Assembly (NCBI GenBank): GCA_964304625.1
Contig: OZ199838.1
Span: forward strand, 2,666,001 to 2,730,000
From: Kudoa neothunni
Lineage: Eukaryota > Cnidaria
Direction of reading: 5' to 3'
Length of the DNA stretch: 64,000 bases
The position numbers were made by a program, and so were the translations under genes. Every line of letters begins with the position of its first letter. Position 1 is the first letter of the stretch. The notes below the pieces were generated by a model. The model was not told the origin of the DNA. It saw only the letters and a list, made by a program, of their open reading frames with translations, and ran no database searches. Positions 26,090 to 39,939 of the stretch are shown here, piece after piece.

Positions 26090-29000
26090 CCTAACGCACC
26101 ACAAAAAATTTGCGCGAAATTGAGAGCTGCGTGCGCTTGATGTGAAAAATACTAGTGGTGAGTGCGACGAATTATTAAAATTTATACAGATCGCGAATGT
26201 AAGTATAAAAATTAATATTAAAATTCTACTTTAAATCATAGTTGATTTAGATCGGAACATGTCAAATGGGTTCGTTGGATCGTTCCATAGTTTAATCCAA
26301 TGGTGGGTAAGGTGCGGCCATCGAAGAATTTTTGTGCGGTCTGTGGATGAGTTTAGAAAAAGACTGAAAAATTGCACGAGCGTACACGATTTTCACAATC
26401 TATTAACATCGAAGCAGCGTTTTTCTTCCATAAACCAATTAAAAAATAACTTTTTGACAAATATCTTAAATTTATAAACGTTAATTTTACTCGATTCAGT
26501 TATCCGATTTGATATTTTATCTACGCTTGCATCCTGCGTATGATGATCGTATGTAATAGTGATCAAAGTAAGGTCTAATACGCGTTTAAAACGAAATTAA
26601 AGGTTGACAACTTTGGATAAAACTGGTACTTGCGATTCAATTCCAATTCACGACAAAAAAATCTAAAATTACCTATATGTTTAAAACACATGAACATGCG
26701 ATACTCATATCTAAATAATAGGTTTAACGCAATAAGAAACATTATCATATCTTTCACTACAAGGATGCATTAACAAAAAAATTATTTATTACTATATTGT
26801 AAAAGGCATAAAGTCGATGTAGTCTGCATCGTTTTTTAGATATCCTTAGATTTTTAACCATAAATGTTTATAAAAGAAATGTATCAATTTATCAACTTAA
26901 TGTAGGAATAGTTTTCTATTTATCTTCTTAATTTTATCGAGTGATAATGCGCTCAAACTCCCCTTATTAATCATCGTTTGTTGACATCACATGTGTTGTA
27001 CAATTAATGATGAAAACCGTGATTTTTATGATGATTGGACTCAAAAATATCTCCCCACACATTCAATGAATAAAGCGGTCTGTTGGCTCTGTCTCGAACC
27101 AGTTCCTGTATTAAAGGAATATAACTTGAACCGACAACACCAAATGAAACATGGGGACTTCATTGAGAAAACCAAAGATAACAATAAAGAACAAACGGTC
27201 TTATAATACTTTGAGAGTTATAAAAAACAACACCAATCGATTCCGAGTCAAAACCTTATGATAAATATTTCCTTTATTTATCGATAGAAATAAATGAAAT
27301 TGAGAGAAATAATTAAGGGCTACAAATATTTGTTTATGATAACTTTTTCGGGTGGAATTTTTATTCTGAAAAATCATTTTACAAAACCTTAAAAAATATG
27401 AATATTACATTTATAATCACCAAAAATTACGATTTTTGTAATTTAAAGTTATTTAGATCATACTAAGGAATTGAAATATTTCGTAATAAATTTTAAGAAA
27501 ATTACTTCTATGCGTTGGTGATATTTAGACCACACAAAATTTGGTGTAACCTAAAGTGTCATAAATGTAATTTTTTGGCTAAATTTATTTAACTCATTTA
27601 AAACTTCGCCTTTTTTAGAGTATAATATGCTATATTGAATATCATGTTTAAAATAACTATGAAACAATTCTATCAGAGTTATTGTTTATATATTTCATGT
27701 TTACTTAAGGAGTATTATTAAATTTTCATAACTTCCATTAAAATTAAAGTTTATTAAGTATAAAGTCTATTATTTCAAACGTTACTTACAATAGTATGCC
27801 GATCACAAAATTTCTATATTTAAAAAATCTATTTAATTCCTTATTAAGTTTTACTAATTGGGGAATTTTTAAATTAATTTATATACTTACATTTTTGTTT
27901 GTACCAAAAATGTTAGAAAAGCCACCAACAGGTATTTAAATTATCAAAAAAACGCGAAATCAACAATGCGGCCTCCATGCTTCTATAATGCGCTAATATG
28001 ACCTGCAGCCCTAAAAGTTGTGCCCACCATTGGTTTAATCCTTAGGCGATAATATGCAATTTATTCCTATTTTTTTATTTAATGGAATATTTAAATTAAA
28101 ACATGTAAATTGATTTCTAATCTGGTGATGATAATGAGCTTCTTTTTTACCTATCACAGTTGTTTGAGAAAATTTAGATACTAACAGATGGCGGGTAACC
28201 TTCCCTGTACTGAGCGCGTGACCATACCGCGGAAGCAGATGGGGTCATTTTTTACCCCAGATAAAAACAGTCTAAAAAGCTTCAAATTTTATTAAAGTTA
28301 CTCAGCACATCTGACATACTGTGACGCTATATATCGGCACATTGGATTTTAATTTTTGATGCTAACAATGAGCAAGTCCAAGTAGGTCAGCTACCACCAA
28401 TTTAATTAGATTTGTAACGTCAAAGTCCAGGAGAGGTTAACGCGAGTCATAAAAACAAAAATATTCGCGGAATTAATAAAGAAAAAGTTAAAATAAGCTG
28501 AATCGACATAGGAACATGACCCCGCTCAGATGGCCGATGTGACAAGCATCTTCGTTATCTTTTGGAAAACTCAGAATGGGTGAAGTATATTTGCATCGTC
28601 TCATTTCTTTTCAAAACATTGTATTGAAACGGCATTGAAATTTCATTTTTCTTTATCATGTCGAATTATAAAAATATTTTAGATAATATGAAAAATATAG
28701 ATATTTTGCTGACTTTCGAAGGGGTTATTATTGTTATAAACAGTATGCGGTTGAATATATTTTTGATTATAATTCATCATTTAATTTTTTTCTGACTTTT
28801 CAATTAAAATATATAATCAAATATAGTCGAGTGTACTATGTTAATTGTCTGAATCATCAGTTGGTAGGAATCGTGTGTATTAAAATTGCCCAATTAAATT
28901 AACCCTTCAATTTTTATAGTGTATTAAAAAATCTTCACCTAACAGATTTTACATTAATAATAACAAATTTATATGAGAAAATTATTCGGATCACTTGTTA

Positions 29001-30050
29001 CATGAGATAACTTATTTTTATTTGGCATGGTTTGGGCAAATAAATTTACCGCGATTAAAACAAGATAATATCGACTTCTTAATCTTAGTACTTAGGCGGT
29101 GAGAGCATCTGTTACGATTTTGTTTTCTTGATGAATCAAAATCATCCTAATAAGAAATTTTGATATGCTGATATTTTAAAATCAGAATCATCGCCGGAAT
29201 TTGAGTAAAGAGTATTTTGTTGTATAGGCTATTCCATATTGTTGTATGTATTATTCGAGATCATATTGTTAAATAATAAGTAAATATAATTTTTAAAGGA
29301 CAAATTAATATAAAAACATTAAGAAAATTACGTTTCATTGACACAGAAGGCATGTTAATCTGAGGGTGTACGGATTAATTATCGTTAATCTCATTACAGC
29401 TTAGCTAGAAAGGAAACCGCATTTTTTTGAGTTATATAAATAAAACCATTAAAATCTAATTACAAAACTTAAAAAAATAAATAAAATGTGATACAATAAT
29501 ACATTTTTGTTGAAAAATAAAGCAAAAAAATAATCCTTCCTCATAAAACATGTGGTATAGCTATTTTTTAAATGCTTAAAACGAATAAAAATTGATTGAA
29601 TTCAAAATTCATAGTTTCTGTGAGATATATCTAGATGCATTAAATGGTGAGATCAGAATTCTTGGAGCTAAAAGCAAATTACCCCACTTCGGACCGGCTA
29701 AGTTAATACCTCGCAGTCAACCACACACATTTGATTTCCCATAGTTCTTGCATTTTTCTAATTTTTACAAATTTTCTAATTTCAAATTTAATTTCATAAT
29801 GTAGCTTATGAAATACAATTGAAGGTATATGTTCGTAAAGATAACCCATCCTGGGAGGATTTCGACTTTGAAGTTTTAATGGGCATGTAAGAATCATTCA
29901 ATAAATCAGAATAAAACTATTGTTATATTATTAGTTGATTTAAATTTCGAATAATAAACTATGACAGACTCTTCTAGGTTTGTCTTACAATATTTCTAAA
30001 AAATTTTTGATAAAAATATAAATTTTGGCTTTTTGAAAATAAAGTCATGT
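26090..30050. other. Intergenic, AT-rich
   Basis: About 4 kb. It holds the hAT zinc-finger remnant at 26991-27206 and a GGGGTCATTTTTTACCCC palindrome at about 28235-28252, resembling the subterminal hairpins of piggyBac elements. The frame at 26259-26477 (72 residues, plus) is not recognised. No other gene is seen. Confidence 0.5.
26991..27206 (+). pseudogene. hAT transposase N-terminal zinc-finger remnant
   Basis: A 71-residue frame contains AVCWLCLEPVPVLKEYNLNR followed by HQMKHGDFIEK. The CxxC…HxxxxH spacing and the KEYNLNRH-xxKH wording match the N-terminal zinc finger of hAT transposases and their domesticated relatives (GTF2IRD2/EPM2AIP1 type). The finger reads RQHQMKH. No catalytic domain follows, so it is a fragment unless spliced to something not recognised. 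Confidence 0.6.
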
Positions 30051-33000
30051 TTAACCCTCGCGGAACAATCTCGACCCCAATATTTGTGTTTTGGTATTTT
30101 CGCGCTGACTTTACCCTCAATTTCTCAAGATTTTAAAAATTCCAATATAATGTGTCTTTCTTTGAATTTATACTAAAAAAAAATATTTATACGAAAATTC
30201 TATAAAATTCTGGCTTCATTTTAACGAATATTTCATAAATTCGTCCTAAATACTAATATTTTGCTCTAAAATTTACAATAGTTATAGATAAAAAATCAAT
30301 ATGTGAGTTAAATCATTAAAATTTTAAGCAGAACAATTACTATTTGACTGATTACCAATAAATAACGATAGTATGTGGATTAGTTAAGAATTAACACATT
30401 TGTTTAAACACACGCGACTTGTTACAGTGATACTAGTGGTAATTATAAGTTTATTTTTATTTTTGGCTGAAAAAATTCTTTTAAGATTATCCCAAGAAAA
30501 CTATACAAAGATCTGTTAAATAATCCTGTCGACAACAGTGAAGTAGACAGTGATGTTGAATTTGAGTTTGAAGGGTCGTCAAATATTTCATATTATGATG
30601 ATCATGTAGAAAAGATGGATTCGTCAACAGATGACGATATTGAGATCGACAACAATGATTCTGCGGAGAATCTTAATATTGGCCATTCAAAAAGTGGCTT
30701 CGAGTGGAATTGCTCTGACCAAATAAGACGAAAGAATAAAAGCCACAACAAGGATCTCCCAATGCCGGGACTCACCGACGAATCCAATAATGTAGACTTA
30801 ATTTTAGGATTCTCTCTGTTATTTTTTCCGAAAAAAGTATTTAATATACAAACAAATATTGTTTGTCAATGGCCAAGTATCAAAAATAAGGAACTCATCA
30901 CTATGGAAGGACTTAAGGCCTTTATTGGAATTTTTATAACTGCAGAAAGGTGTAATGGTTCTAAATTGTCAATTAAACAATTATGGAATATGAATCCCCT
31001 GTTTAAACAACACTTTTTTCTGTTGCGATCCCTAGAGATCGTTTCATTCTTATATATACGATGATTCGATTCGACAACAGAGAAACGAGGAAAGCACGCA
31101 TTTTAGAATCGAAAAATCCATACGAAGCCATCGATGAGATTTTCAAGGAAATAAACTCCACTTTCACACATTATTCTCCAAGCACCCACATAACTGTGGA
31201 TGAAAGGATAGTGTCCTTCCGGGTTTATATGAAAAATAAACCCGACCGCTTCGGAATGAAGTTATGATTGGTCTCAGACGTAGATACGTCTTGTTTATTA
31301 AATCTACAACCATATCTCGGAAAAATTAATGGTGTGAGAGGAAAAAAACAAAGGAGAAAGAGTAGTTAAAGACTTGGTTTCTCCTTATTATGGAAATCGT
31401 CGCGGAGTAACAACGAACAATTTTTTCACGACGGTCCCTCTCGCATTATTTTTGTTGGAGAAGAATCTAACGTTGACCGGGACTCTTCGGGAAAACAACA
31501 GATTCATCCCGCAAGACATTCTTTATGTAAAGAGTCGACCTGAGTATTCTAACATGTTTTGTTTTTCAGACGATTTAAGTATCGTCTCGTATATTCCGAA
31601 GAAAAACAAAAACGTGATAGTGCTATCAAGCGAATTACACGATAGCTCTATTGAAAGTGGCGAAAAGAAGAAACCTCAGGTCGTCATCCACTATAATCAA
31701 ACGAAAGGCGCAGTCGATAATGGGGATCGTATGACTAAATTATATAGTTGTTCTCGAAGAACCAATCGTTAGCTTTTTCGCGTTTTTATGGAATTGATTG
31801 ACATATCGGCGCTGAACGCGCACGCTATCTGGATGACTAAGTTTCCCGAGTGGCGGTCAAATGATCGAAGTAGACGTCAAGTCTTACTTCGTGAATTGGG
31901 TATTCAATTAATAACACCAAACGTTTTGCGTAGACAGCAAATTGGCAACAAATATCATTTTAGTCTACAATACGGATTCAAAATTTTCAACAATTTAAAT
32001 TATGTTCCTGAAATCGCAACTGGAAACGAACATTTATCATGCTCAAGAGGAAGATGCGTCTTTTGTCCAAGAAATAGTGACAGGAAAGCACAAATGGAAT
32101 GCACATCTTGCAATAAGCCAGTGTACTCAATACGCAAATTGAAAAAAATTGTAATCACCTGTCCAGATTGTCAACACGAATTAATTGATTGATCATTCAT
32201 AAAAAATTTATTTATTCTGTATTGAATTTGTTCATTTCCATTGCGCAAAAAAGGTTCTGAAGCTTCCGCAAAAATTCATAATAAATAAAAAAATTCTGTT
32301 GCTAGAAAGATAAAAGGCAACAAAATTAATCCTTACGTTAATTTAGTTTTATCGATCTCATTTCAAAGTAATTATATACAATTTGATCCAGCCACAGGAT
32401 GATTTTTTATATGGAGGTTTTGATTTGTTAAAAAAATACAATGAATTACCATAACTTGAATATTTATATGATTAAAATTCAAAAAATATTTTTTTAATTA
32501 TCAACCCAAAAATTTTGATCAAACGTCTGTGAATCCCTTTAAGCGACAAAATAAGTTCACTTCACATATATTGAACCTCCTACTTTAAAAATATTCGAGT
32601 CAAATAGATTATTGCTCGAATTATCGCATGATAATCATTTTTGATTTAATCTTCGATTGTTTCCCTCAGGAAATGATACAATAACGATGAATGAATGAAA
32701 CTAAACAAATAAATAAATAAATAGACATATTTTAAATTGATTCATTATATAATTAATATTTTTTAATACAACGCGTATGCAGATTCGTGTATTCTAAGAT
32801 TCCTTAACATAGGGAGATTTTTTGATTAAATTCAATGAACTTCATCATGGCCAAGTTAACTGAAAGATAATATATCATGTAATTGCTCTTCGAAGACTCA
32901 TTAAAGCGAAAATACCCATGTTGCAAATATAATCCTATTCTTATAACAAGAAAATTAACAGAAAATCTTCGGATATCTTGCCGCTGGAGCGGTTTCCTTG

Positions 33001-33300
33001 TTCATCAAATATATGGGCAAAAATTAGTTGTATTGAACTTTTTGGTCCCAGACCACATTGTGCCAATGTAATAGCACTGATGGGTTGTGAATGAACGAGG
33101 TTAGTAGGTTTTGTGGGTCTGCTCACGTGAACCAACAAATTCGTACAGTTTAACCCAATTTTTCCAATGATGGAAAAATAATTTAAACTATCTAATCTTT
33201 TATATTAAATATTTATAACGTATTAAAAATTCTGCATAATTTTTTTTGGATTTCCGAATTTTATTACGAAATATCGCTGGGTTCATTTTCGACCCCACAC
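30051..33300 (+). mobile_element. piggyBac element A (decayed)
   Basis: The left terminus TTAACCCTCGCGG at 30051 carries the TTAA target of piggyBac followed by the family's CCCT start, with a GACCCC motif about 25 nt in. The transposase remnant lies at about 30500-32192. A hairpin GGGTTCATTTTCGACCCC at about 33279-33297 resembles the subterminal palindrome of the other end, but no right-hand TTAA terminus was found. The right boundary is therefore approximate. Confidence 0.68.
30500..32192 (+). pseudogene. piggyBac transposase A, pseudogene
   Basis: The acidic N-terminus is followed by the DDD domain and a C-terminal cysteine-rich domain (CVFCPRN…CTSCNKP…CPDC) of the DDE_Tnp_1_7 (PGBD) family. 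Catalytic motif 1 is present (TVDERI, about 31194). Motif 3 is present (GAVDNGDRM, about 31707-31733). The motif 2 aspartate is replaced: TTNNFFTT (31404-31427) where active enzymes have DNxFT. There are several frame breaks: a TGG-to-TGA stop at 31265-31267, a shift near 31340 and a TGG-to-TAG stop at 31769-31772. No start codon is evident near 30500. It is dead. Confidence 0.88.
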
Positions 33301-34476
33301 CGAAACGTATGTCAATTTTCGGGGCACCGTCCAGTAGGAGAAAACTGTTGTACAGTCCAATCTCAATTTCAAGTATGTCTCTAATTCCATCCCAACAATA
33401 ACATTAAGCCATTTCCAATCTCCCAGACAATCTTCTCACAAAATGTAGAGGCTTTTCCGACCGAATTTATTAGATTGTGACTTAAATTAATGGAATGATT
33501 ATCTTTTAAAAAAGAGAGGTTTCATACCTTGAATTCCATAAAAAAATTACACTCGCGAACTATTTGTACTGAACCAAGCGGAATTTTTCGGCGGTAAATA
33601 AGTAAATAATAGAAGAGATTTGGGGCGCTCTTCGTTGAAGTACTAATGAGATTAATTCTATTTTTTATTTAACGTCCTAATGTCAGAGATATCACATGCT
33701 CAGAAAGTCACATTGGAGACTAAAATCTTGGGTAATTTATACGAATGATAAAAAAAAATTTATAATTGAAATTGAATATGTTAACGATTGATTGATATAA
33801 TTTAGAAATAAATCGGAAATACTCCTTGAACTAATCTAAATATAATCCGTTATGAATCTTTTCTTATGCTATTTTCGTAAATAACCGCTAAATATGGTGA
33901 TACCTTGACCCTCGGAAAAACAACTAAAACGAAACATTTCCTTCCCTGTAGATGAATTAAGAAAGAAGCTCTTTGTATGGTAAATAATGTTCCGGAGGCA
34001 TCAGAATTAAAAACTAGACACTGCGCAAGCCTGGTTGCCACATTTGATTTAAACAATTCCGTGTCAAATAGCTAGTACCATTTAGTTATTTCTTACCACT
34101 AAGAGCATAAAGGTGGATTAAAATAATTAAATATAGAAGATTCTAAATAGTTACATCTGTATACAGCTTGTATAGTAATAATCGCTGAGATGACAATTTT
34201 CTATGAGTATGCTTATAGGAAGATAAGATTAAATTTACCAAACAGATGACCACTAATAATAAAAATTGAAATTACAGATGTGCGCGCGGTTATATAACTA
34301 ATACGTAATTTCTCCTCACGACAAAATATCATGAAATATCGAAACATTATTGCATACAGAACATAATAGATTTTTTGAAAAATAAATTCAACGAAACAAC
34401 CGAATTTTATTTTGGGGATTAATTTATGGGATTGTTAATCCCGGTATCAAGATTCAACAGGATTAATCCAAAAATA

Positions 34477-34562
34477 CAGTTAAATATCGATTATCTAAAA
34501 AATTTGGGACCAAAAATGTTCTTTCCGGATAACTCAATTTCCGGATATTCGAGGCTTGACTA
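34477..34562. mobile_element. 86-bp pogo-type fold-back MITE
   Basis: The left end CAGTTAAATATCGATTATC and right end (minus) TAGTCAAGCCTCGAATATCC are inverted relatives, flanked by TA on both sides (34475-34476, 34563-34564). Inside, TTTGGGACCAAAAATG on the left pairs in part with the right arm. The ends belong to the same family as the MITE at 18212-18776. Confidence 0.7.
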
Positions 34563-35391
34563 TACTTTATTTAACATTTAATATCAATTTCATGGATTTT
34601 TTAAATCAAAAATATGATCATCCAAACCACATAATAAGTATCATTCGTGGATTTTCATATGTAATTTATAAACATTCGCTTCAGTTAGTTTAAAAAAATA
34701 TATACATTTATGAAAACTGCCGGGTACTAATATTATATGATGGTAAATTTAAAACTGTGAGGGAACTAAAATCGGGTTTAACTCTCAAAGAAAGGATCTC
34801 GGAAAAAATTCTTTCTGGGACGGCGTAAGGTTCTTTGGGGCCCAGTAATTTTATCCTTTTTTTAAAACCTCTTGCCACAAAAGTTCACATACACGTACAA
34901 CTCATTTTAATGTTTCTTAAAAGCTTTATCAAATTCTTTAATAATTTCAAAATTTAAAAAAAATGGAATAAATCTTCTAATAGTATAACACATTTCGTCT
35001 ACTATGCAACTCATAATAGGCCAACGAGAAGTTTTAGCCATCATACCATTTCCAGGATTAAGAAAAATAAAAATTATATGTGTTAACATGTTGTTTCCAC
35101 AGTTGCTCACAACTGTCCAACAGGCACACGGAGCACGAGTTTCCGAAAACTTTCATTAATATATTTTTGTAATAACTCAACTTAGTTTTAAACTCATTGT
35201 TTATGAGTGATGTCCACATCAATCAAATAATCACTTATTTTTACTGAATTAGCCGATTAACTTTCAAAAGATAATTTTATTTAAATCAGGTTCAGGTTTG
35301 AATATTTACCGACAAGCAAGACATGCCACAAAAAATTAAACCATATTAATATCTATTTATTCTTTGTTTACTTAATGTAATACATCGGATT

Positions 35392-35413
35392 TAATAATAA
35401 TAATAATAATAAT
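35392..35413. repeat. (TAA)n microsatellite
   Basis: Seven consecutive TAA units in intergenic DNA. Confidence 0.9.
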
Positions 35414-36463
35414 CTAACATATATATTTCTATTTCCTCAGTATTTTTTCAATTTTGAGAATATTTTGTATTGAATAATAATAATTATGTTACACTCAATG
35501 TCTTGAAAAAATGCTAAATTAAAATTTTTTACGATAATAAGTTTAACTGCATGCTTAGGAATCACATTTTTCAAAGTAATTATTAATGCCATTTAATATT
35601 TTAGAAAATAACTTTAGCTTCAACTAAAGAATACCTAGAGTATGAATTAGATAAGAAATGGATGTATATGGAATAAATAGCAAATGTTTAAATTGGGCTC
35701 CCGAAATACCCCGCACCGTCCCAAGAGGGTTAGGTTTGAATTTTAACACATCATTGGAAGATTGGTTAAAATACTTGTTATAACTGAGCAAAATTTTTCG
35801 AACAATTGTATAATGTAACACTTATACTTATAGATTTAATATAATAAGGATTTTAAGTCATTATAGAATTAGATATTCTGCACATTAATATATGTCGTTA
35901 TATTCTACAAATAATGTACTTGCGTCAGGATCTGACTGGATTTAGGATTATTTATCAGAGACAACAATCTGTTACCTTAACCTCCGAGATATATTATATT
36001 TGTTATTTTCTCAGATTTAATATTTAGCAAGTAAGCGATAAATAAAAATTTTGTTTATCTGAAAACCAGATTTGCATTTATTATAATTTAAAAAAATAAA
36101 ATAAAAAAAGGATGCTAGAAAAAAGCGATATATTTTATACACTTCATTTTGGATTTATCGACATTGAGATGGATAAACATTTACGCGATCCGAATTCTTC
36201 CCGATGACCATTTCATTGCTATTACGCATTTACGCTAGCTCTAACGAGTAACACTTGTTCACAGACCAGGAAAAACGAATCAATTCATTGTTGGCTTCAA
36301 TTAAAACTTACCAAATGGTCTCACCAACCTAAAATTTTAATTACTAAATAATTTGTTTTGGGGACAATCTTTTCAAACTAATTACCCTATAATCAACAAT
36401 AGATTGTTAAATAATGCCATATTCACAGGTATAATGCTATTCGGATTTAAACTCACAACAATA

Positions 36464-37767
36464 ATGAAGGCTGGGTTACTGGTGGTTGTTAACGTTATTG
36501 CGATTTTGGTCCTATCCCATATTGCTTATAGCAAAATCAGAAGTATCAATGAAGGAACATTGGAGTTTGTGTCTCATCTGTACCGAATTGAGGAGTCGAA
36601 CATTCTAGAGTATGGGGCTCCAAGTAATTGGTCGATTCTATTCTTTCATTGGTCAACACAAAACTTTATTCATAATTTTTGGGTTGGCTGTAACGTTGCA
36701 TTCTTAATGGAATGAACTAGCGATGTTTAAGTTTTCTGATTTAATTAAATTGGATCATATTAATTACATTCTAATAAAATATGCATCTTGATAAATTTAT
36801 CTGATTAAAAATAGGTAACTGCACATTTATGACAAAGATCGCATATCTTAACTGTTATGATAAAGAAAAACGAGTGACCAAGTGGGTTTATGAGGTAAAC
36901 CATATCAACTATTACGAGCTTGTTTGATATAATTTGATTCAGAAACTTAATGCCAACAATTTTATCAATAATGCACATAGAAAAAATTGCGACTTTCGAC
37001 AAGATCCAGAGGTTGAAGCAGAATTTTCGTCAAGTAGGAAATCATACAGGTAATTAATTCAGTTTTCCATAACTTATCACAAAAATTTACTCATTATTGA
37101 AATTTCAGGCGATCTGGATACGATAGAGGACATATGTCACCGGCTGCTCATCACCAAGACTCATTATCTGCCATATGTAGTACTTTTTATTATAGCAACA
37201 CTGTGCCACAGAATAGAAGATGTATATTTATTTTACGTTAATTCATTGTAGGTATAATAATGTTATAGTTAACAAAATTTTATGGGCAAAAATTGAACGC
37301 TTTGTAGAAACTATAACAGAAAAATCAAATTCATATTCCCATGTGATAACCGGACCTTTATTTCTACCGTAATTTCCCTTTTAAAACGGCTTTAATTTGA
37401 TTTTAGTAGCACAGATGAAAATGGACGTCAACAAGTCCTATATGAGGTATTTAGCAAAATAATAAGATATAAATGAAAATATTTTTGATAGATCCTACAA
37501 GGAAATGTTGCTGTTCCTACACATTTGTTCAAAGTTATACTAGTTAAAATTGATGGTCATTTCCGCTCATACGTATCTCTAATTCAATATATCTGCATTT
37601 GACTTGTGTAATTTTAGTCTTTTCTAACCGAAAACAAGGATGAATTCACGGATAATATTGAAGACTACTTAGTCGATATGAATGATATCGAAACTCACAC
37701 TGGATTTCGATTCTTTCCTAGGATCGAACGAAATATTATACATCAGAAAATTAAGAATTCGCTATAA
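36464..37767 (+). CDS. ENDOG: Endonuclease G-like DNA/RNA non-specific nuclease
   Basis: Beta-beta-alpha-metal nuclease, in animals a mitochondrial nuclease released in cell death. It is not visible as one frame, but eight exons join in phase: 36464-36623, 36815-36894, 36943-37049, 37109-37221, 37269-37368, 37407-37446, 37492-37572, 37618-37767, giving 276 residues, close to the family size (about 300). Introns are 191, 48, 59, 47, 38, 45 and 45 nt. The N-terminus MKAGLLVVVNVIAILVLSHI is a hydrophobic anchor or targeting segment. The catalytic motif DRGHMSPAAHH (exon 4) corresponds to DRGHLAAAANH, with His as general base. FYYSNTVPQN, TGPLFLP, VAVPTHLFKVI and IETHTGFRFFPRI follow in family order. 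The one unusual point is H for the usual N in the last position of the AANH-type motif, a metal-ligand region. The family call is secure; localisation is inferred. Confidence 0.92.
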
Positions 37768-39939
37768 ATCTTTTATTTATTCTTTAACAGATTATTAGAA
37801 TATTTCATCTGATTAACAACTCCATCTTACTTTGGTGTTAAATAATAATTAATGGCTTTAAATAAGAAATCTTCATGTACAATAAAGTGTGCATTCCAAT
37901 CATGTTTTTAAGTCAGAATAATACGGTAAATTTTATGGAAGAAAGAAATTAGAGTATTATTTAATGCAAAGAATAATATTATGTAAAATGATTAAATGAA
38001 TGAATACAGTAATGGACCGATCGTTCATACATTGATAATTCTCCATATTAAATATTTGCTCATATGTTAAATGATTGTAAAAATTACATAACGTTAAAAT
38101 AACCCCTTTAAAATAAACTACAAACATAATTACTCCTAAAAACGAAAAATAAATAGTCACGCGAGGACTGGCCGTTCGTACTTTTTGCTTTGACTCCGTG
38201 ATTATATTAACCCTCGAAAGCTCACCCAAAATAGTTACACAAAGGCTCAATGGGCCTCTCTTTTGGTCCAAGCATAAATTGATCAAATAAGGTCACTTAA
38301 TTATCGTAAAGTATTTTATATAGATTATTTAACTCTAAAGAATAAACAATATTTTTTATTCTAATTTCAGGAATTTGTAAACTTCAAATATTCGTGGAGA
38401 GTGATTTTGTAATATTTAGTTATTCATCGAATCTCTTAATTCTTTATCACCAATTAAAATTGATTTGAAAGAAACAAAACTTTGATATATTTAAAACTTT
38501 TTATTCAAACCATAATATAGGATATTGACAAGGGGACCTAAATAAACACGACGTAATGATGGTTGTCGAGTGTTTAAAAAGGAGATTAAGTTTATACACC
38601 ATGAGATTTGCAATGGTTGGGAATAATACCTTTGACTTCGATACGTTCCATTCCAAAACATATTTCAGCGTTAAATCATATTTCAAAGAATATGATAATA
38701 ATATACAGAAGTTGTGGAGCGACAAAGATGATAGCCTGTAGGGCTATTGTGGAGTGTGTGGGGGCTGTTGGAGAGCGTGTGGCTCCCAATTTTTAGCGTT
38801 TTTTCACAACTTTTTTCATCGAAAGCGGATCCACAAAATCTTAAATACTCTTCTCATCTGGAGCGTATCAAAAGTTTTTCCAAATTTTTAAAAATAAATT
38901 TTTCTTCTAATCGCTTATATGACCGCGAAGTCAACAACATAATCCTCATATTAAACATTGGTTTCTATATTTCACATTGAAAGAATATGAATGTGATTAC
39001 AATTCGTGCACTTAGATGTTTATTTTATTTTTGCGTGGTATTGTAATGAAAACAAATTGACAATAAGTCATTATAAACGACTGTTGCTCGGGCATGTAGA
39101 ATATTGCCGCTTCCTCCATCTTCGTGGCATTTTTTCATTTTTATTTTATCCTAATTAAAGCTATATAAGTATTTTTAGTATAATAAACTATTATTGTCAA
39201 AACGCTACACTATTAGAGGCAATTATTGAGCGTTACTTGATAAATTATCTCCTAAACTCTGCTTAAAGTGTGATTATTAATTGGAAAATTGGAATTAACT
39301 AAAATAACGGTTACTAACAAAGTTAATAATTGAGAATAATCTTTATGAATGAAATTTATTTAGACGGATTATTATAAATGGAAAGCTGATTATGTTATAC
39401 ACGTAAATTTATATTAATTTTTTGGGGATCAATTTTCAACATCGATTTTTTTTCTCTGTTAAGTGTAATATATTTTATTATTTAATTTCTTGTTTCTTCA
39501 TATACTTGATATTTAATGGAACAAAGAATGATAATATATTGAGTCAAGGATTTAATTAAATAAATTAAAACATACAATGATATTTTAACGTTTCTTTGAC
39601 TCAAATTTAAATTCAACTTCGAAATTAAATACGTATTTTTTTCACGTTTTAAAACAAATATTTTGGTGAATATAATATTAATTTAATTATTATATTCTAA
39701 TAATGTCGAATATTAATACTTTTTTGTAACAAACAAAACTCCAACTAAATGCTCTTAATTTGTTGTTATTTGAAGGTTGTTTATAAAATCATATTTTAAA
39801 ATTCATTCTTAAAAAAAATCAATAAATTTTCCATTTCAATACAAAGTATGATTAATGTTTCCCCGAAGCATGATGGTGGTTTCTCTCCTCTTTATTCGCG
39901 GTGATGCAATGACAGAAACTTATTTTTATTGAAAAATTT
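37768..39939. other. Intergenic, AT-rich
   Basis: About 2.2 kb. It contains a solo piggyBac-like end (TTAACCCTCGAAAG at 38207-38220). Overlapping frames at 38501-38980 have no recognised domain. Otherwise low-complexity AT. Confidence 0.5.
38207..38262 (+). mobile_element. Solo piggyBac-like terminus
   Basis: TTAACCCTCGAAAGC matches the TTAA plus CCCTCG start seen at 30051 and, inverted, at 58276-58284. No partner end was found nearby, so it is a fragment or a MITE whose other end has decayed. Confidence 0.5.

Larger units (their letters stand above)
33301..36463. other. Intergenic, AT-rich
   Basis: About 3.2 kb with only an 86-bp fold-back MITE (34477-34562) and an AAT microsatellite (35392-35413) recognised. 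The frames at 33850-34056 and 34907-35110 (minus) have no recognisable features. Confidence 0.55.

Noticed and set aside
26259-26477. 72-codon plus frame upstream of INCENP
   Set aside because: Contains WWVRCGHRRIF but matches no family I recognise and has no neighbours in phase; possible repeat relic.
32883-33138. Overlapping plus and minus frames of about 62-65 codons
   Set aside because: No recognisable domain on either strand; probably the non-coding tail of piggyBac A.
34907-35110. 67-codon minus frame
   Set aside because: No domain or splice partners found.
38501-38980. Cluster of short frames on both strands
   Set aside because: They overlap one another and none has a recognisable motif; no phase-consistent splicing to each other found.
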